DNA of 64,000 bases from Burkholderia pyrrocinia (GTDB lineage Bacteria > Pseudomonadota > Gammaproteobacteria > Burkholderiales > Burkholderiaceae): the NCBI RefSeq assembly GCF_018417535.1, contig NZ_CP070977.1:2480001-2544000 (forward strand), given 5' to 3'. The translations under genes and the position numbers were made by a program. The stretch's first letter is position 1; each line of letters begins with the position of its first letter. Shown in pieces: positions 63,405-64,000 of the stretch. The notes under the pieces were generated by a model. That model was not told the DNA's origin. It did no database searches and worked only from the letters and a program-made list of their open reading frames with translations.

Positions 63405-64000
63405 ATCTTCCCTCCGCGCATCAGCACCCGGTTCTCGTAGTCGACCCGCAGCAGCACCGCGAGCGCGACGCAATTCAGCAGAATGCCGGAACCGCCGTAG
63501 CTCACCAGCGGCAGCGTCAGGCCCTTGGTCGGCAGCAGCCCGAGGTTCACGCCCATGTTGATGAACGCCTGCGCGCCGAACCAGATACCGATGCCCTTCG
63601 CCGTCAGCCCCGCGAACGTGCGGTCGAGCGCAAGCGCCTGGCGACCGATCTCGAACGCGCGGCGCACGATCCAGTAGAACAGCAGGATCACGACCATCAC
63701 GCCGACGAAACCGAGTTCCTCGCCGATCACCGCGAGGATGAAGTCGGTATGCGCTTCGGGCAGGTAGTTGAGCTTCTCGACGCTGCCGCCGAGGCCGACG
63801 CCGAACCACTCGCCGCGGCCGAACGCGATCAGCGAGTGCGTGAGCTGGTAGGCCTTGCCCTGCGCGTAGCGCTCGTCCCACGGATCGAGATACGCGAAGA
63901 TCCGCTCGCGACGCCACGGCGACAGCCACACGAGCATCGTGAACGTGCCGACCGCCGTCGCGACGAGGCCGCCGAACAGCTTGCCGTTCACACCGCCGAG
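63401..64000 (-). CDS. ftsW: Peptidoglycan glycosyltransferase/division protein FtsW (5' part outside window)
   Basis: FtsW is the SEDS glycosyltransferase of septal peptidoglycan synthesis. About 199 C-terminal residues are present; the gene begins beyond the right edge. Visible are [70 protein letters not shown], all FtsW/RodA hallmarks. The end overlaps murG by 4 bp. Confidence 0.95.
   Translation of the reverse strand, partial: LGGVNGKLFGGLVATAVGTFTMLVWLSPWRRERIFAYLDPWDERYAQGKAYQLTHSLIAFGRGEWFGVGLGGSVEKLNYLPEAHTDFILAVIGEELGFVGVMVVILLFYWIVRRAFEIGRQALALDRTFAGLTAKGIGIWFGAQAFINMGVNLGLLPTKGLTLPLVSYGGSGILLNCVALAVLLRVDYENRVLMRGGKI

Overview
The window is a high-GC (about two thirds G+C by eye) stretch of core chromosome from a Burkholderia species, most likely a Burkholderia cepacia complex member, chromosome 1. 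That assignment rests on recognising many proteins (Mpl, NrdA/NrdB, ArgJ, ZapD, a broad-specificity PfkB nucleoside kinase, a Lys/Ala-rich histone H1-like protein) and on their order. The density is about one gene per kb. There is one tRNA and no rRNA, prophage, CRISPR array or intact insertion sequence. Nothing here looks like a large acquired island.

Layout. 1-5.7 kb, minus strand: a sugar operon (IclR regulator, 2-dehydro-3-deoxygalactonokinase, KDPGal aldolase, SDR dehydrogenase, AraF binding protein, AraG ATPase cut by the window edge), which reads as galactose/arabinose uptake plus the De Ley-Doudoroff route, driven by a good promoter at 5686-5714. 5.8-8.0 kb: an EF-hand secreted protein and an S10 serine carboxypeptidase-like lipoprotein. 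8.4-14.1 kb, minus: mtgA-aroE-RNase II family-yqiA-mpl, chained by 4-base overlaps. 14.3-22.6 kb, plus: a degenerate nucleotidyltransferase-like protein, a TlpA-type thioredoxin, aroQ-accB-accC-prmA, a zinc-ribbon DUF3426 protein, tpx, a nucleoside kinase and a glycine-zipper lipoprotein. 22.8-30.7 kb, minus: histone H1-like protein, nrdB, nrdA with two NrdR boxes, ampD, a PP0621-type protein and a CcsA/YpjD-like membrane protein. 30.8-32.8 kb, plus: ffh, hpt. 32.9-35.2 kb, minus: marC, proS. 35.5-36.7 kb, plus: rppH and a CNP1-like lipoprotein. 36.8-39.9 kb, minus: proB, obgE, rpmA, rplU. 40.2-48.4 kb, plus: ispB, tRNA-Pro(CGG), a CorC/HlyC transporter, a putative MITE, pilB-pilC-pilD, coaE, zapD, yacG. 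48.4-54.0 kb, minus: a MutT-type Nudix hydrolase, DUF815 ATPase, argJ, secA. 54.2 kb, plus: DciA-like DUF721 protein. 54.8-64 kb, minus: lpxC, a Prx5-type peroxiredoxin, then ftsZ-ftsA-ftsQ-ddl-murC-murG-ftsW, the distal dcw cluster (ftsW cut by the window edge).

The genes work together mainly in envelope growth and division (dcw cluster, lpxC, mtgA, mpl, ampD, zapD), in fatty-acid, shikimate, proline, arginine and isoprenoid biosynthesis, and in deoxynucleotide supply. mpl and ampD belong to murein recycling, though they are 15 kb apart.

The most interesting non-coding signals are: a 312-bp element at 42840-43151 with 29-bp perfect terminal inverted repeats and a CTA duplication, lying between the CorC/HlyC gene and pilB; a run of hairpins in the 437-bp gap between nrdB and the histone-like gene; paired NrdR boxes overlapping a consensus-like nrdA promoter; and an araF-araG intercistronic hairpin.
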